Source of the DNA: Sphingomonadales bacterium
GTDB taxonomy: Bacteria > Pseudomonadota > Alphaproteobacteria > Sphingomonadales > Sphingomonadaceae
DNA length: 64,000 nt
Direction of reading: 5' to 3'
Assembly (NCBI GenBank): GCA_027486415.1
Contig: JAIXPC010000008.1
Span: 1-64,000 of the forward strand
Shown here: positions 1 to 9,885 of the stretch, piece after piece
How positions within the stretch are numbered: the first letter of the stretch is position 1
Layout: each line of letters begins with the position of its first letter
The notes under the pieces: generated by a model
What the model was told of the DNA's origin: nothing
Seen by the model: only the letters and a program-made list of their open reading frames with translations
Database searches by the model: none
Made by a program: the position numbers and the translations under genes

Positions 1-119
1 CCCGCTCGCCTGGCTCACCGACACCCTCGAGCGCCTCGCCCGCGGACACTCAAGCCAAGAGCTCGATCAACTGATGCCGTGGAAGTTCAAGGCCTAAAGG
101 GCCCTGGAACAGCGCTTAC
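1..119 (+). mobile_element. Right end of an IS66-family insertion sequence
   Basis: Transposase 3' end followed by ...AGCGCTTAC at 111-119. Its reverse complement GTAAGCGCT fits the IS66-family terminal repeat start (GTAAGCG). The adjacent reading frame on the minus strand resumes a different gene. Confidence 0.6.
2..97 (+). CDS. IS66-family transposase (TnpC-like), C-terminal end only
   Basis: Frame 2 reads PLAWLTDTLERLARGHSSQELDQLMPWKFKA*, resembling the IS66 transposase C-terminus (L-W-x-x-D-x-L-x-R...ELxxLxPWxx). It runs off the left edge of the window. Confidence 0.65.
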   Translation, partial: PLAWLTDTLERLARGHSSQELDQLMPWKFKA

Positions 120-2232
120 TCTGCTTCAACTCGTCCGAGGTGACCAGCTCCAGCGGAAAGCGTGCCATGACGTCGTGGAGAACCTGCTCCTCCGGGCTGC
201 GCGTGCGTTCGAGCATGTCCTGCTTTGCCGCCGTAATCGGCGGCGCCGCGCCGGGCTTGAAGCTGGCGATGTCGCGCTCGGCCAGCCAGTGGGCGACGCT
301 CGCAATGAACTCCGCGTCGTCGCGAATGGTGTACAGCATTTGATAATAGGCTGCGTCGCGAGGCTTGCTGTCACAGCGCACCACCCAGAACCGGCGGTCG
401 CGTTCCTCCAGCGGCAACGCCGTAGGGCTGTTGGAGAAGATAAGCCAACGGCAGCTGTTGTACTCGGTGCGCTGGCGCCCGTACTTGGGATTGATGCGGC
501 GCGTCTCCTCGGTCACGATCTGCTTCAGCGCCTGCGCATGCCGGAAGCGCTCTGCGCCGCCGCCCTCATCGATCTCATCGACCACGGCGAGCAGGCGCAT
601 CCCGAGGTCCCCGTTGAAGCCGGACTTTAGGGCACCCATCAGATCGAAGCCGAGCGCCACGCCGCCCTTGAGGATGCGCTTCAGGATGCTGCTGACCCAG
701 TTGCGTCCCAACCCCTGCTGAGGGGCCACGTGCAGGCAGCCGAACGAAGGCAGCTCCTGCGGGCGCTGGATAATGTGCGCAAGCCAGTCGAGGAATGCGT
801 CAGCATCAGCGTCCCAGAGCCAGCGGACATGCACTTCAAACGGCTTGGCCCGTTCGGCCCAGTCGATCGGCACAGGGCTAAGTTCGAAAGGACGCCACAG
901 GTTGAGCGCCGTCTTGCCGTCCGGATCAACCGTGAACACCCCGTGCCCGGGGCGGTACGTGACCGTGTGTGCTTGCAGGCGTTCCTGATGTTGAAGCCAA
1001 AGGGACGTGGCAGACACTGTCTTGTTTTGGCCGTGAACGCTGATCTGGGCCTTCGAGCTAGCGTACGCGTTGTTAAAGTCGGCTTTCGCCAGCAGGCTAC
1101 GCGGGTAGCGCAGGTCCGCCACCATGCTGCCGTCGGCGATAAAGACCTTGTACTCGAGGAGCTCATCTAGCGTAACTTCAGGTGAACGCGGCAGGTCGTC
1201 GGCATCATCCTCGCCCATGCGCTTGTCCTCATCACGCTGACGGAAGCGGCGAGCGACGTCAGTCTCGTCGAGGGCATGCTGGACCGCGCGGCGAGCGGCG
1301 CGCATTGGGTCGGGCTGGTCGAGGCAATGCGCTGAAATCCCGTTGGCAGGGTTGAGGAGCACGCCAATTATCTGCTCCTCGCCGTAGCCACGCTCCAGCG
1401 CCTTGCAGGCAAACGCAAACGTGTCGCTGCTGCGGTCATCGCCTCTCGGGTGCTCGATCAATGCGCGCAGCCGGTCATGTGTGCGCAAGCCCAGATCCTC
1501 AGCGGTGAGACACGTCACGGGTGCTGTCGGCCGCAGCGCGAGAGCGTTGACGGAACGGCTCCTCTCAGGTGGCCGCTCCGCCGGGAAGATAGTGCTCAGT
1601 TCTGCAAGATCATGGCTGGGCTTCTCGTCAATGTGCAGCGTCTTGGCGAGAACAGGCACACGGCCGCGGCGACGCTTGTTCCCGTCGGGCCAGTTGACGG
1701 TGCCGGGAAGGCGCAGCAGCCGCTCGGCATTGGGTGTACCACTATCGCCTGCGAAGCGCTGAATGACCCCGCGATTGACCGCTTCGACGGCTTCCATGTC
1801 GCCACCAGTGATCTGCCAAAGCGCCTGCAGGCCGTTGCCCGAGTTGACTACGGCGTGGGGTGGCATGGCGCATGCCCGCAGGTCCGCCACAACCTGTTCC
1901 GCATCAAACGGTCTGCCGTCTTTGGGCGGGTCGATATCGACATGGACAACGCGCATTTGCACGAGGTCAGCCTTCGAGGGCTTCTTATGGAGCCCGGGCT
2001 GCACACGGTTCGGCGTGTAGTGAATGTTGCTGCCGCGCGCGTTCTCGGCCACGGCCCATTCGACTGCAGCATGAACGTCGTTTGCGAAGTCATGTGCTAC
2101 AACTGCGCGCGTCTCCGGGTTGATGGCGGCCAGATGGATCTGGTCGCGCAGCATGGCGGTCAAAAAGGCCGTGATGCCGTCGCGATCGGGTGAAAGTGTC
2201 GTCATTTGCGTGTCCATGAGATAGGCGCGCAA
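94..2232 (-). pseudogene. Primase/helicase-like protein of an integrated element (DUF5906/D5-like), C-terminus disrupted by IS66
   Basis: 712-aa ORF with a RepB-like primase N-terminus (VVHVDIDPPKDG) and a helicase region (LAVVDEIDEGG...WLIFSNSPTALPLEERDRRFWVV). The last residues KRCSRAL are encoded by the IS end. Confidence 0.65.
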
Positions 2233-2378
2233 AGAGGCATTCGGCGACCACGGGGTCGCCGGCGTGAACTGCTTGCGCTGTTGTACGGGTGATGGCCGTC
2301 GAACAACCGGCTCAGCGCCGGGCGTCAGCCTCTAAGGGGTGGTCAGGCTCAGCCGCTGACGAAATGCCTGTGCCGACT

Positions 2379-2594
2379 TTAATAGGCGTCGGCGGCTGAG
2401 GCTTCGGCGGTGGACCTGAAGCGGCGCCGCTCCCGCCAAGCGGCAATATCCGCTGGGTCGTACAAGACCTTCCCGGTGCGGCCGGGTGTCTTGTGGAACG
2501 GAGGCCCTTCTCCGCGAACGCGCCAGTTCTCGAGCGTCGCGGGCGTGATGCCGATCAGCGGAGCGGCAGTCTTTGTGTCGATCAGTTTCTGCAT
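2379..2594 (-). CDS. AlpA-like/MerR-type helix-turn-helix excisionase or regulator
   Basis: MQKLIDTKTAAPLIGITPATLENWRVRGEGPPFHKTPGRTGKVLYDPADIAAWRERRR is the typical short winged-HTH next to integrases. The start was re-set to the internal Met of the 106-aa ORF. Confidence 0.75.
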   Translation of the reverse strand: MQKLIDTKTAAPLIGITPATLENWRVRGEGPPFHKTPGRTGKVLYDPADIAAWRERRRFRSTAEASAADAY

Positions 2595-2705
2595 GTAAAG
2601 CCCTATCGGTGGGCCATCGCGGGATTGCGGCGGCTCAGACGGGGTAACTAGTGGCGTGCGCGAACTGCCGCAGTGCCTCAATGCGGCGTAATGAGGCACA
2701 ATTGT

Positions 2706-3398
2706 TTACGCCTCTGGAGGTAGCGGAGGTATTGCTTCCCCATCGATCCACAACCACGCTTGGCTTACCATATTCTTCACAGCCTTTTGTGAAAGCGGTT
2801 CGCGGCCGGCGGCAATCAGCTCCCCCGCAACCGCCCGATAAAGTGCAGACTGGGACTTCAACGCATCCTTTTCGTACCTGTTAACGACCAAGGCCAATGC
2901 CGCACCGAACTCGGCCCAGCGTTCTAGTTCTGGCTTCCTTCCAGCAGGCGACCTTGTGGGGACAGGCAACGCCGGCGTATTGTGAAGCGCCGATTTGCCT
3001 CGCAGAGCGGCTTCAAGGTCATCCTGATGGAAGGTGACGCCGAAGAGCTTTATGTGCTGGCTATCACTGTAAGAGCCAATTTTCGGGTCGTAAATCACCG
3101 TTGCGGCAAACACGCCAGCCTCGCCGTGAACTGCAGTACCAGCGCCCCTGCTGTTAACCCAGCGCCAGAAATCAGCGGGAATGTCGGGCCAAGGCAGCAT
3201 TTCACCCGAAAGGGCATCGACCTCGGGCTCTTGCGAAAACTCACGGTCGTCTCCTTCATCATGCTCAAACCGCCCCCATGTCGCGCGGGCCCGGATCTGC
3301 CGAGCTTCCGCGAGTTGCGTTAGAGTGCTGACGGGATCAACAACGCCAGCTTCGCGAAGCATTTGCATGGCGGCGAAGGAGCTTAGCCACCCACTCAC
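2706..3398 (-). CDS. Hypothetical protein of the integrated element
   Basis: 230-aa ORF co-directional with the integrase, with 4-bp overlap of the integrase stop. No family recognised. Confidence 0.6.
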   Translation of the reverse strand: MSGWLSSFAAMQMLREAGVVDPVSTLTQLAEARQIRARATWGRFEHDEGDDREFSQEPEVDALSGEMLPWPDIPADFWRWVNSRGAGTAVHGEAGVFAATVIYDPKIGSYSDSQHIKLFGVTFHQDDLEAALRGKSALHNTPALPVPTRSPAGRKPELERWAEFGAALALVVNRYEKDALKSQSALYRAVAGELIAAGREPLSQKAVKNMVSQAWLWIDGEAIPPLPPEA

Positions 3399-4660
3399 GG
3401 CCTAGCCTCCAGCTGCACCACGTTGGTCTTTTCTGCTCCTGTCAGTAGACGCTCCACATGGTCAGCCCAAGCCTGCACCGCAGCCCGCTTCTCGTCTGCC
3501 CAGTCGTGGCGCTGGTAGATACCGACGATGCCGCTGCGGGAGCCGCTGACGTGGTTCAGCACGGCCTCAGTCACTTCCAGACGGACGCCCAGCCGCTGGA
3601 GACCGGTCGCCAGCGTGCGACGAAGGTCATGCAGCCGCCATGGCTCTGGCATAGGCAGCCCGTCGGCTTCGACTTTCGAGGCAATGATTTCATCGAGCCG
3701 CCGCTTTGCCTTGCTGTAGCCGCTCACCGAAGTGGCGCCCGTTGTAGAAAACACAAAACCTGATCGTGGCCAGCCGCCGTCGAGGCCTCCACGCGCGGCG
3801 ATGCCATCCAGAACTGCAGCAGCGGCGCCTGAGAGAGTGTTTTCCGCTCTTTGCCCATTTTTGCTCCTGCCGGCTGGCAGTGCCCACGAAAGGGCGGCCC
3901 TGTCCAACTCCGCCCAATCCATTGCAGCCACCTCCTCGCGACGCGCGCCCGTTAGAATCAGCAACTGCACGATCGGCCCGAACGGGTATCTCAACTCTTC
4001 CGCAGCTTGCCAGACCAAGGCTATCTCTCTGTCGGAAAGAACCCGGTCCCGCGACGCCGGCTTAGGCGGCGGCCGCATGCCCTCGATCGGCGAACGCTCG
4101 ATATCTTCGCACTCGACAGCCCAGCTAAAAAGGCGTCGCAGTACAGCAAACAAGAGGGAAGCTGTCCCCGGCATCACAAGCAGCGGCTCCAAAACGGTGC
4201 GGATATCCTTGCGCGTAATGTTCGGTAGAGGCGTGTCACCAAGCGTCGGCACGACACGCTGCACGAGCAGATTATAAGCCTGCCGATGCGTGGCCGGCCA
4301 CTCCCGCTCCAAACAGCCTTCGCGGAAGCGCTCGACGTAGCCCGAAAATGCGAGGTCGATCGCCCGCGCGCGGCCGGAGATCTTCGCTTGCTGCGGGTCC
4401 GTCCCATTGGCTACTGCCAGCGCCAACGCGTCGGCCTGTTTGCGAGCTTGTTCGACTGTAAAGTTGCCATGCTTACCGATCGTATAGCGCCTGACCTTCG
4501 AGCCTCGTCCGCCCATACGATACTGGTAAATGAAAACCTTGCTGCCGCTGGACGTAACCTTGACTCCAAATCCGCGTTGGCGGTCATCCCATAGGAATTG
4601 ATCCCGCGCAGCCGGCTTGGCGGCGTCGACGACGGTCTTGGTGATGCGCACGCTTGTCAT
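3395..4660 (-). CDS. Tyrosine-type site-specific integrase (P4-like)
   Basis: 421 aa with an N-terminal DUF4102-like region (AKPAARDQFLWDDRQRGFGVKV) and catalytic motifs (LTGARREEVAAMDW, WRLHDLRRTLATGLQRLGV, VLNHVSG...GIYQRHDW). Confidence 0.93.
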   Translation of the reverse strand: MTSVRITKTVVDAAKPAARDQFLWDDRQRGFGVKVTSSGSKVFIYQYRMGGRGSKVRRYTIGKHGNFTVEQARKQADALALAVANGTDPQQAKISGRARAIDLAFSGYVERFREGCLEREWPATHRQAYNLLVQRVVPTLGDTPLPNITRKDIRTVLEPLLVMPGTASLLFAVLRRLFSWAVECEDIERSPIEGMRPPPKPASRDRVLSDREIALVWQAAEELRYPFGPIVQLLILTGARREEVAAMDWAELDRAALSWALPAGRSKNGQRAENTLSGAAAAVLDGIAARGGLDGGWPRSGFVFSTTGATSVSGYSKAKRRLDEIIASKVEADGLPMPEPWRLHDLRRTLATGLQRLGVRLEVTEAVLNHVSGSRSGIVGIYQRHDWADEKRAAVQAWADHVERLLTGAEKTNVVQLEARP

Positions 4661-4795
4661 GTGATTGCTGGCTCCCGTATAGCAATCACGCTAGAGTGGT
4701 TATCAATGATCTGCAATGGGTTTGCGCATATAGTAAAGGCTTATAATTGCAGCATTATTGATCTGCGGAATCCATATTCAGAAGTAAGGACATCT

Positions 4796-4842
4796 AACTC
4801 TTAATCAGCGGGTCCTAGGTTCGAGCCCTAGTGCGTCCACCA
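4796..4842 (+). repeat. 3' fragment of tRNA-Lys(CTT), probable att junction of the integrated element
   Basis: AACTCTTAATCAGCGGGTCCTAGGTTCGAGCCCTAGTGCGTCCACCA matches anticodon loop, T-arm and CCA end of tRNA-Lys(CTT). The upstream bases lack the D-arm and 5' acceptor strand. Confidence 0.8.
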
Positions 4843-5231
4843 ATTTTCGTTCCCGCGCTCCGGTTCAGTCTGTGCCCGCCAACGTCGTTGTGCCCGGGTT
4901 TGATTGCGTCGTGGGGCGCTGCATAGTGGTGGGCCATCTAGATGATCCTCCGCGGCACCAAACCTGCTGCACGATGCCGGAGTTGTGACATTCCGCCTTC
5001 CACGTCATGCAGAGCCCGTGAACGATCGAGGCGTGACACTTGCCCCGTTGCCGACCGCGTCATTACTCACCGCGCCGGCGCCCCGGTGACAACGTTCGGG
5101 CTGATGGCAGGTGCGGCCACGGCAACTGTTGGAGCAATAGCACTGGCCGCGATTGCGGGCGGGGTCAGAGCGGTGGCCGTCACCCCGGTTTTGCTGACCA
5201 TTCCAGAGACTGCCCCGCGCGTGCGCTGACA

Positions 5232-5420
5232 TCAGCCCTTACTGGCGTGTTCCGGCTTGCCATTGCGCTTGGTGGCGGCCATTTCCTTCAGCTCCGCCTC
5301 GCTCATCGATTCCGCCATCTGCTTTGACGCCCCTTTCAGCTTTCCCTTGGGCGTGTCGCCGCGCTTGGCGGACAATGCCGCGCCGGCGGCTTTCTGCTGG
5401 GCTCCGGATTTGGCTGGCAT
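5232..5420 (-). CDS. DUF3008-family small protein
   Basis: 62 aa: MPAKSGAQQKAAGAALSAKRGDTPKGKLKGASKQMAESMSEAELKEMAATKRNGKPEHASKG, a recognisable DUF3008-type pattern. Confidence 0.75.
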   Translation of the reverse strand: MPAKSGAQQKAAGAALSAKRGDTPKGKLKGASKQMAESMSEAELKEMAATKRNGKPEHASKG

Positions 5421-5561
5421 GGCAGGGCTCCTCGGCTGATGGCGGCCAAACCCTGGGGCCGGCGCAAAGGTTCCCGCTCCGCGCGCCGAACCCGATGGCG
5501 TTTCGCTCGTTTCCCCCGCAAGCCACGGAGGAACCAGCAATTGCAACCACCCCGTCACACC

Positions 5562-5942
5562 ATGCCAGCCGTGCATCCGGTGCAAGGATTTCTCCTGTCC
5601 GCAACGCTGACGCTGGCTATCGCGGCCGCTCTGGCCGACTGGGCTTATCTCGTCGCTCGCCATGTGCAGTGGATCAACTTCGCCGCCTGGCTGACGACGG
5701 GTACGGCCGTTTTCGCCTCGGCGGCCCTGCTGTGGGCGGCAGGTACTGCGCTGTCGGGGCGCGGGCGCGGCCGGCGCAGCGTGATCCTTGTGCTGTTGCT
5801 GCTCGCGACCCTGGGGGCGGCGATCCTTGATACGCTGGTTCACGCCCGCGACGGCTGGGCAACGATGCCGGATGGGCTGGTGGCATCGGCGGTGACAGCC
5901 ATGCTGGCGATTGTGGCGACCTGGTGGGGATGCATGCGATGA
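5562..5942 (+). CDS. Small integral membrane protein (DUF2231-like)
   Basis: MPAVHPVQGFLLSATLTLAIAAALADWAYLVARHVQWINFAAWLTTGTAVF... has about four TM segments. The stop overlaps the next start (ATGA). Confidence 0.65.
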   Translation: MPAVHPVQGFLLSATLTLAIAAALADWAYLVARHVQWINFAAWLTTGTAVFASAALLWAAGTALSGRGRGRRSVILVLLLLATLGAAILDTLVHARDGWATMPDGLVASAVTAMLAIVATWWGCMR

Positions 5943-7264
5943 ACAAGACAGCTCTGATCGGCGCGGCGCTGTTCAACCTGCTGTTGATCGGCTGCGATCG
6001 TGACGCCGGCCCGGCGGGCGTGGGCCCCAACCCCCCGCTTCCGGAACCGCAGCGCGGCCTGCTGCCCAGCATGAACGTCGCCGATCCGGAAGACTGGGGC
6101 GATCGTCGCCCGCTGGTGCCGCAGGGCTATCGCATCAGCGCGATCGCGACCGGCCTCAACATCCCGCGCCAGACGCTGGTGCTGCCCAACGGCGATATCC
6201 TGGTGGCTGAAGGCAAGGGCGGGAAACAACGCCCGACGCTGCGACCCAAGGATGTCATCGCTGGCCTGCTGATGGAACAGGGCACCAGCACGGTGACAAG
6301 CGGCGATCGGCTGACCCTGCTGCGCGATGGCGATGGCGACGGCATTTATGAAGGCCGCAGCCTGTTTGCCGAAGGGCTGAATGCGCCCTACGGCCTCGCA
6401 CTGGTTGGCAACCGGCTGTACATTGCCAATCAGGATGCGCTGGTCTGGCTCGATTACCAGCCGGGCCAGACCCGGGCCAGCGCCGCGCCCGTGACGCTGA
6501 CGCGGCTGCCATCAGAGATCAACCATCACTGGACGAAGGCGCTGACCGCCAGCGCCGATGGACAGTTCCTTTATGTCGGCATCGGTTCCAACAGCAATGT
6601 CGGCGAACGCGGCATGGCCGTGGAGGAAGGGCGCGCCATGATCTGGCAGATCTACGCCGCCACCGGCGCCGCCCGCCCGTATGCCACCGGCCTGCGGAAC
6701 CCGACCGCGCTGGCCGTGCAGCCCGGCACCGGCCGGTTGTGGGCAGTGGTGAACGAACGCGACGAACTTGGCCCCGATCTGGTGCCGGATTATCTCACGT
6801 CCGTGCGCGCGGCGGGCTTCTATGGCTGGCCTTATGCCTATTGGGGTGCCAACCCTGATCGCCGCGTGCAGCCGTTCCGGCCGGAAATGGTGCGCCGAAC
6901 CCTGCGGCCGGATTATGCGCTGGGGTCGCATGTCGCGCCGCTGGGCCTGGCGTTTTCGGTGCCGGCAATGGGTGCACGCTTTGCCGATGGCGTGTTCATC
7001 GGCCTGCATGGCAGCTGGAACCGGTCGCAGCCCGCAGGTTACAAGGTGGTGTTTGTCGCGATGCGTGATGGCCGCCCCATTGGCAGCCCGGTCGATTTCG
7101 TGACCGGATTCCGGATTGCAGGCGACACGCTGGGCCGTCCCGCCGGCGTGAGCGTCGATCCGCGCGGCGCACTGATTGTGGCGGACGATCTGTCCAATAT
7201 CGTCTGGCGCATCACGCCATCAGGACGCGACGCCGCGCCGTATACCAGCCAAAGCCGGCAATGA
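5939..7264 (+). CDS. PQQ-dependent sugar (sorbosone/glucose) dehydrogenase-like lipoprotein
   Basis: Signal with lipobox-like LLLIGC, beta-propeller motifs GDILVAEGKGG, APYGLALVGNRLYIAN, ATGLRNPTALAVQPGTGRLWAVVNERDELG, GLHGSWNRSQPAGYKV. Confidence 0.85.
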   Translation: MNKTALIGAALFNLLLIGCDRDAGPAGVGPNPPLPEPQRGLLPSMNVADPEDWGDRRPLVPQGYRISAIATGLNIPRQTLVLPNGDILVAEGKGGKQRPTLRPKDVIAGLLMEQGTSTVTSGDRLTLLRDGDGDGIYEGRSLFAEGLNAPYGLALVGNRLYIANQDALVWLDYQPGQTRASAAPVTLTRLPSEINHHWTKALTASADGQFLYVGIGSNSNVGERGMAVEEGRAMIWQIYAATGAARPYATGLRNPTALAVQPGTGRLWAVVNERDELGPDLVPDYLTSVRAAGFYGWPYAYWGANPDRRVQPFRPEMVRRTLRPDYALGSHVAPLGLAFSVPAMGARFADGVFIGLHGSWNRSQPAGYKVVFVAMRDGRPIGSPVDFVTGFRIAGDTLGRPAGVSVDPRGALIVADDLSNIVWRITPSGRDAAPYTSQSRQ

Positions 7265-8486
7265 CGGCATAGCAGGCGGCGGGGAGCATCAGGCCGGTGG
7301 CGATGCTGCCGCTGGTATCGACAATGACCCCCGTGGCCAGCGGCACGACCGCGCCGCCAAAGATGGCCACATTGATCACGCCGGACCCGTCCGCCGCGCG
7401 CGGGCCGAGATCTTCGCAGGCCAGGCTGAAGATGGTCGGGAACATGATGGCGTTCATCATGCCGACGGCCAGCAGGCCATAACCGGCGACGGCGCCGGTG
7501 CTGTGAGTGGCAATTGCCAGCAATGCGATCGCGCCGACGCAGACGAGGGCAAGCAGGCGACCCGGTGCCACTACGCGCAGCACCGCCGAGCCAACGAAGC
7601 GGCCGACCATGGCCCCGCCCCAATAGAGGCCGATCAGCTTGCCTGCCGCCTGTTCGGGCAGCGCCATGACATGCCCCTGCGACAGCCAGGCAACGATCAG
7701 CGAACCGATCGACACTTCGGCACCGACATAGAGGAAGATCGACAGCGCCCCATAGCCAAACCGCGGCCGGCGCAGGAGATCGAGCCCGGCCAGCGCCCCG
7801 CCGGTCTCGTGACGCTCGGCCGGCAGCGCGTTGCGGAACATCCAGACGACGGCTGCTACCACCGCCAGCGCCGCTGCGAGCCCGAGATACCCTGACACGA
7901 TGGCCCGGGTTTCGGCGGTGCGATAGGCATCAAGCGCCGCACCCGTCAGCGCGCCGGCCGACTGGCTGGCCAGCGCGCCCAGGATCAGGATGGCACCGAA
8001 ATAGGGGAAGATGGTGGTGCCCAGGCTGTTGAAACCCTGTGCAAAGGTCAGCCGGCTGTGCGCGGTTTCGGGCTTGCCCAGCATCGAAATCAGCGGGTTG
8101 GCCACCACCTGCACGATCACCACACCGCTTGCCAGCACGAACAGCGCCGCGAGGAACAGCTCATAGGTCGCCGTCTGGCTGGCCGGGATGAACAGCAGGC
8201 AGCCCGCCATCATCGTCAGCAACCCGGCCACCGCCCCGCGCATATAGCCCACCGTCTTCACCAGCCATGCGCCGGGAATGCCGACCAGCGCGTAGGCGGT
8301 GAAGAAACAGAACTGCACCAGCATGGCCTGCGTGTAGCTGAGGGTGAACAGCTCCTTCAGCTTGGGAATGATCACATCGTTGAGGCTGGTGATGCCGCCA
8401 AAGATGAAGAACAGGGCAAACACGAACGCCCGCAAACGCGGCGCTTCGACATGGCGCGGTTCGGCGGCAGCAGCAGGCGGGCTCAC
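7212..8486 (-). CDS. MFS sugar transporter, FucP-like
   Basis: 12-TM-type protein with FALFFIFGGITSLNDVIIPKLKELFTLSYTQAMLVQFCFFTAY and VVANPLISMLGKPETAHSRLTFAQGFNSLGTTIFPYFG, characteristic of FucP/GluP. GTG start is tentative. Confidence 0.85.
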   Translation of the reverse strand: MSPPAAAAEPRHVEAPRLRAFVFALFFIFGGITSLNDVIIPKLKELFTLSYTQAMLVQFCFFTAYALVGIPGAWLVKTVGYMRGAVAGLLTMMAGCLLFIPASQTATYELFLAALFVLASGVVIVQVVANPLISMLGKPETAHSRLTFAQGFNSLGTTIFPYFGAILILGALASQSAGALTGAALDAYRTAETRAIVSGYLGLAAALAVVAAVVWMFRNALPAERHETGGALAGLDLLRRPRFGYGALSIFLYVGAEVSIGSLIVAWLSQGHVMALPEQAAGKLIGLYWGGAMVGRFVGSAVLRVVAPGRLLALVCVGAIALLAIATHSTGAVAGYGLLAVGMMNAIMFPTIFSLACEDLGPRAADGSGVINVAIFGGAVVPLATGVIVDTSGSIATGLMLPAACYAVIAGFGWYTARRRVLMA

Positions 8487-8655
8487 GGACCATTCCCCCC
8501 AAGATGCCGGCTTGGCCGGCCTGCTGGATGGTATAGCCGGCCCTCGCGGTGCGCCGAGAGGAATTCGACATCCATGAGCGGCAGCAATGACGATTTGCCC
8601 TTGCGGATGGGCGCGGCCTGAGCTCCCATCCCGTGGCACCAGCGGGGGACACGAG

Positions 8656-9870
8656 ATGGAACGCCGGACATTCCTGAAACTGGCGGGGGCTGCCGCCGCC
8701 GGGGCGTCGGTCAACGCAGTCGCTGCCACCCTGCCATGGCAGCGGACGGCGAGGCCAGCGGACGTGGTGGTGATCGGAGCCGGCGCGTTCGGCGGCTGGA
8801 CGGCGCTGCACCTGCGCGAGATGGGCCACAGCGTGACGCTGGTCGATGCCTATGGCCCCGGCAATGCCCGCGCCACGTCAGGCGATGAAACCCGCCAGAT
8901 CCGCGTCGGCTACGGCGACCGCGAAGTCTATTCGCGCTGGGTGATGCGCGGCATGGAGTTGTGGCGGGAGCGGGAGCGCGAGTTTGGCCGCACCCTGTTG
9001 TCAAACGCCGGGCGGTTGCAGTTGGCGACGGAGTTCAACGCGGGCCTGCGCGCCTCTCGCGATGTGTTCAGCCGCCTGAAGGTGGACCACGAGGTGATGA
9101 CCGCTGCCGACATGCGCCGGCGCTGGCCGCAGCTGGAGCCCGGCGAGATGAGCGCCGGCCTGTATGAACCCGGCGCGATGATCGTGCGCGCCCACCAGGC
9201 CTGCGTGGCGGTGGCCGAAGCCGCCTCGCGCAAGGGTGTGCAGCTGGTCGCCGGCCGCGCCCAGCCAGGTCGGCCAACCGGCACCGCACTGGCGCAACTG
9301 GCGCTGCAGGGCGGCGGCAGCCTGAGCGGCGCGAGCTATGTGTTTGCCTGCGGCCCGTGGCTGCCGCGCCTGTTCCCCGACCTGTTGGACGGCAAGCTGC
9401 TGACACCGCGGCGCGAGGTGTATTATTTCGGCACCCCGGCTGGCGATGACCGCTTCAACTGCCCCAATCTGCCGGTGTTTTCCGAAGCCAGCCACTACGG
9501 CTTCCCCAGTGTTGACGGCAAGGGCGTCAAGGTCTGCCCGACGCGCGGCGATGCCGATGCCGATCCCGACAATGACGAACGCATCGTGACACCGCACCAG
9601 GTGGCAAGGTCGCGAGAATATCTGGCGCGGCGCTTTCCGGGCCTGAAGGGCCAGCCGGTGGTGGAAACCCGCGTCTGCCAGCTGGAAAACACCGCCGACG
9701 AACATTTCCTGATCCAGCGTCACCCGGGCTGGAGCAATGTCTGGATCGCCGGCGGGGGTTCGGGCCACGGCTTCAAGCATGGACCGGTGGTGGGCGAATA
9801 CATCGCCGAGCGGGTGCTCGGCCGTCGATCAGACCCTGAACTGGAGGCGCTGTTCCGATTGAAGGCCTGA
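8656..9870 (+). CDS. Tat-exported FAD-dependent oxidoreductase (sarcosine oxidase/DAO family)
   Basis: Twin-arginine leader MERRTFLKLAGAAAAGASVNAVA, Rossmann motif VVVIGAGAFGGWTALHLREMGHSVTLVDAYGPGNARATSGDETRQIRVGYGD. Confidence 0.87.
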   Translation: MERRTFLKLAGAAAAGASVNAVAATLPWQRTARPADVVVIGAGAFGGWTALHLREMGHSVTLVDAYGPGNARATSGDETRQIRVGYGDREVYSRWVMRGMELWREREREFGRTLLSNAGRLQLATEFNAGLRASRDVFSRLKVDHEVMTAADMRRRWPQLEPGEMSAGLYEPGAMIVRAHQACVAVAEAASRKGVQLVAGRAQPGRPTGTALAQLALQGGGSLSGASYVFACGPWLPRLFPDLLDGKLLTPRREVYYFGTPAGDDRFNCPNLPVFSEASHYGFPSVDGKGVKVCPTRGDADADPDNDERIVTPHQVARSREYLARRFPGLKGQPVVETRVCQLENTADEHFLIQRHPGWSNVWIAGGGSGHGFKHGPVVGEYIAERVLGRRSDPELEALFRLKA

Positions 9871-9885
9871 CTCTGGCAAGGACCG

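Noticed and set aside
4942-5229. 95-aa plus-strand ORF with a hydrophobic tail (GLMAGAATATVGAIALAAIAGG)
   Set aside because: Glycine-zipper-like stretch is suggestive, but the N-terminus looks random, there is no clear RBS and no family could be recognised.
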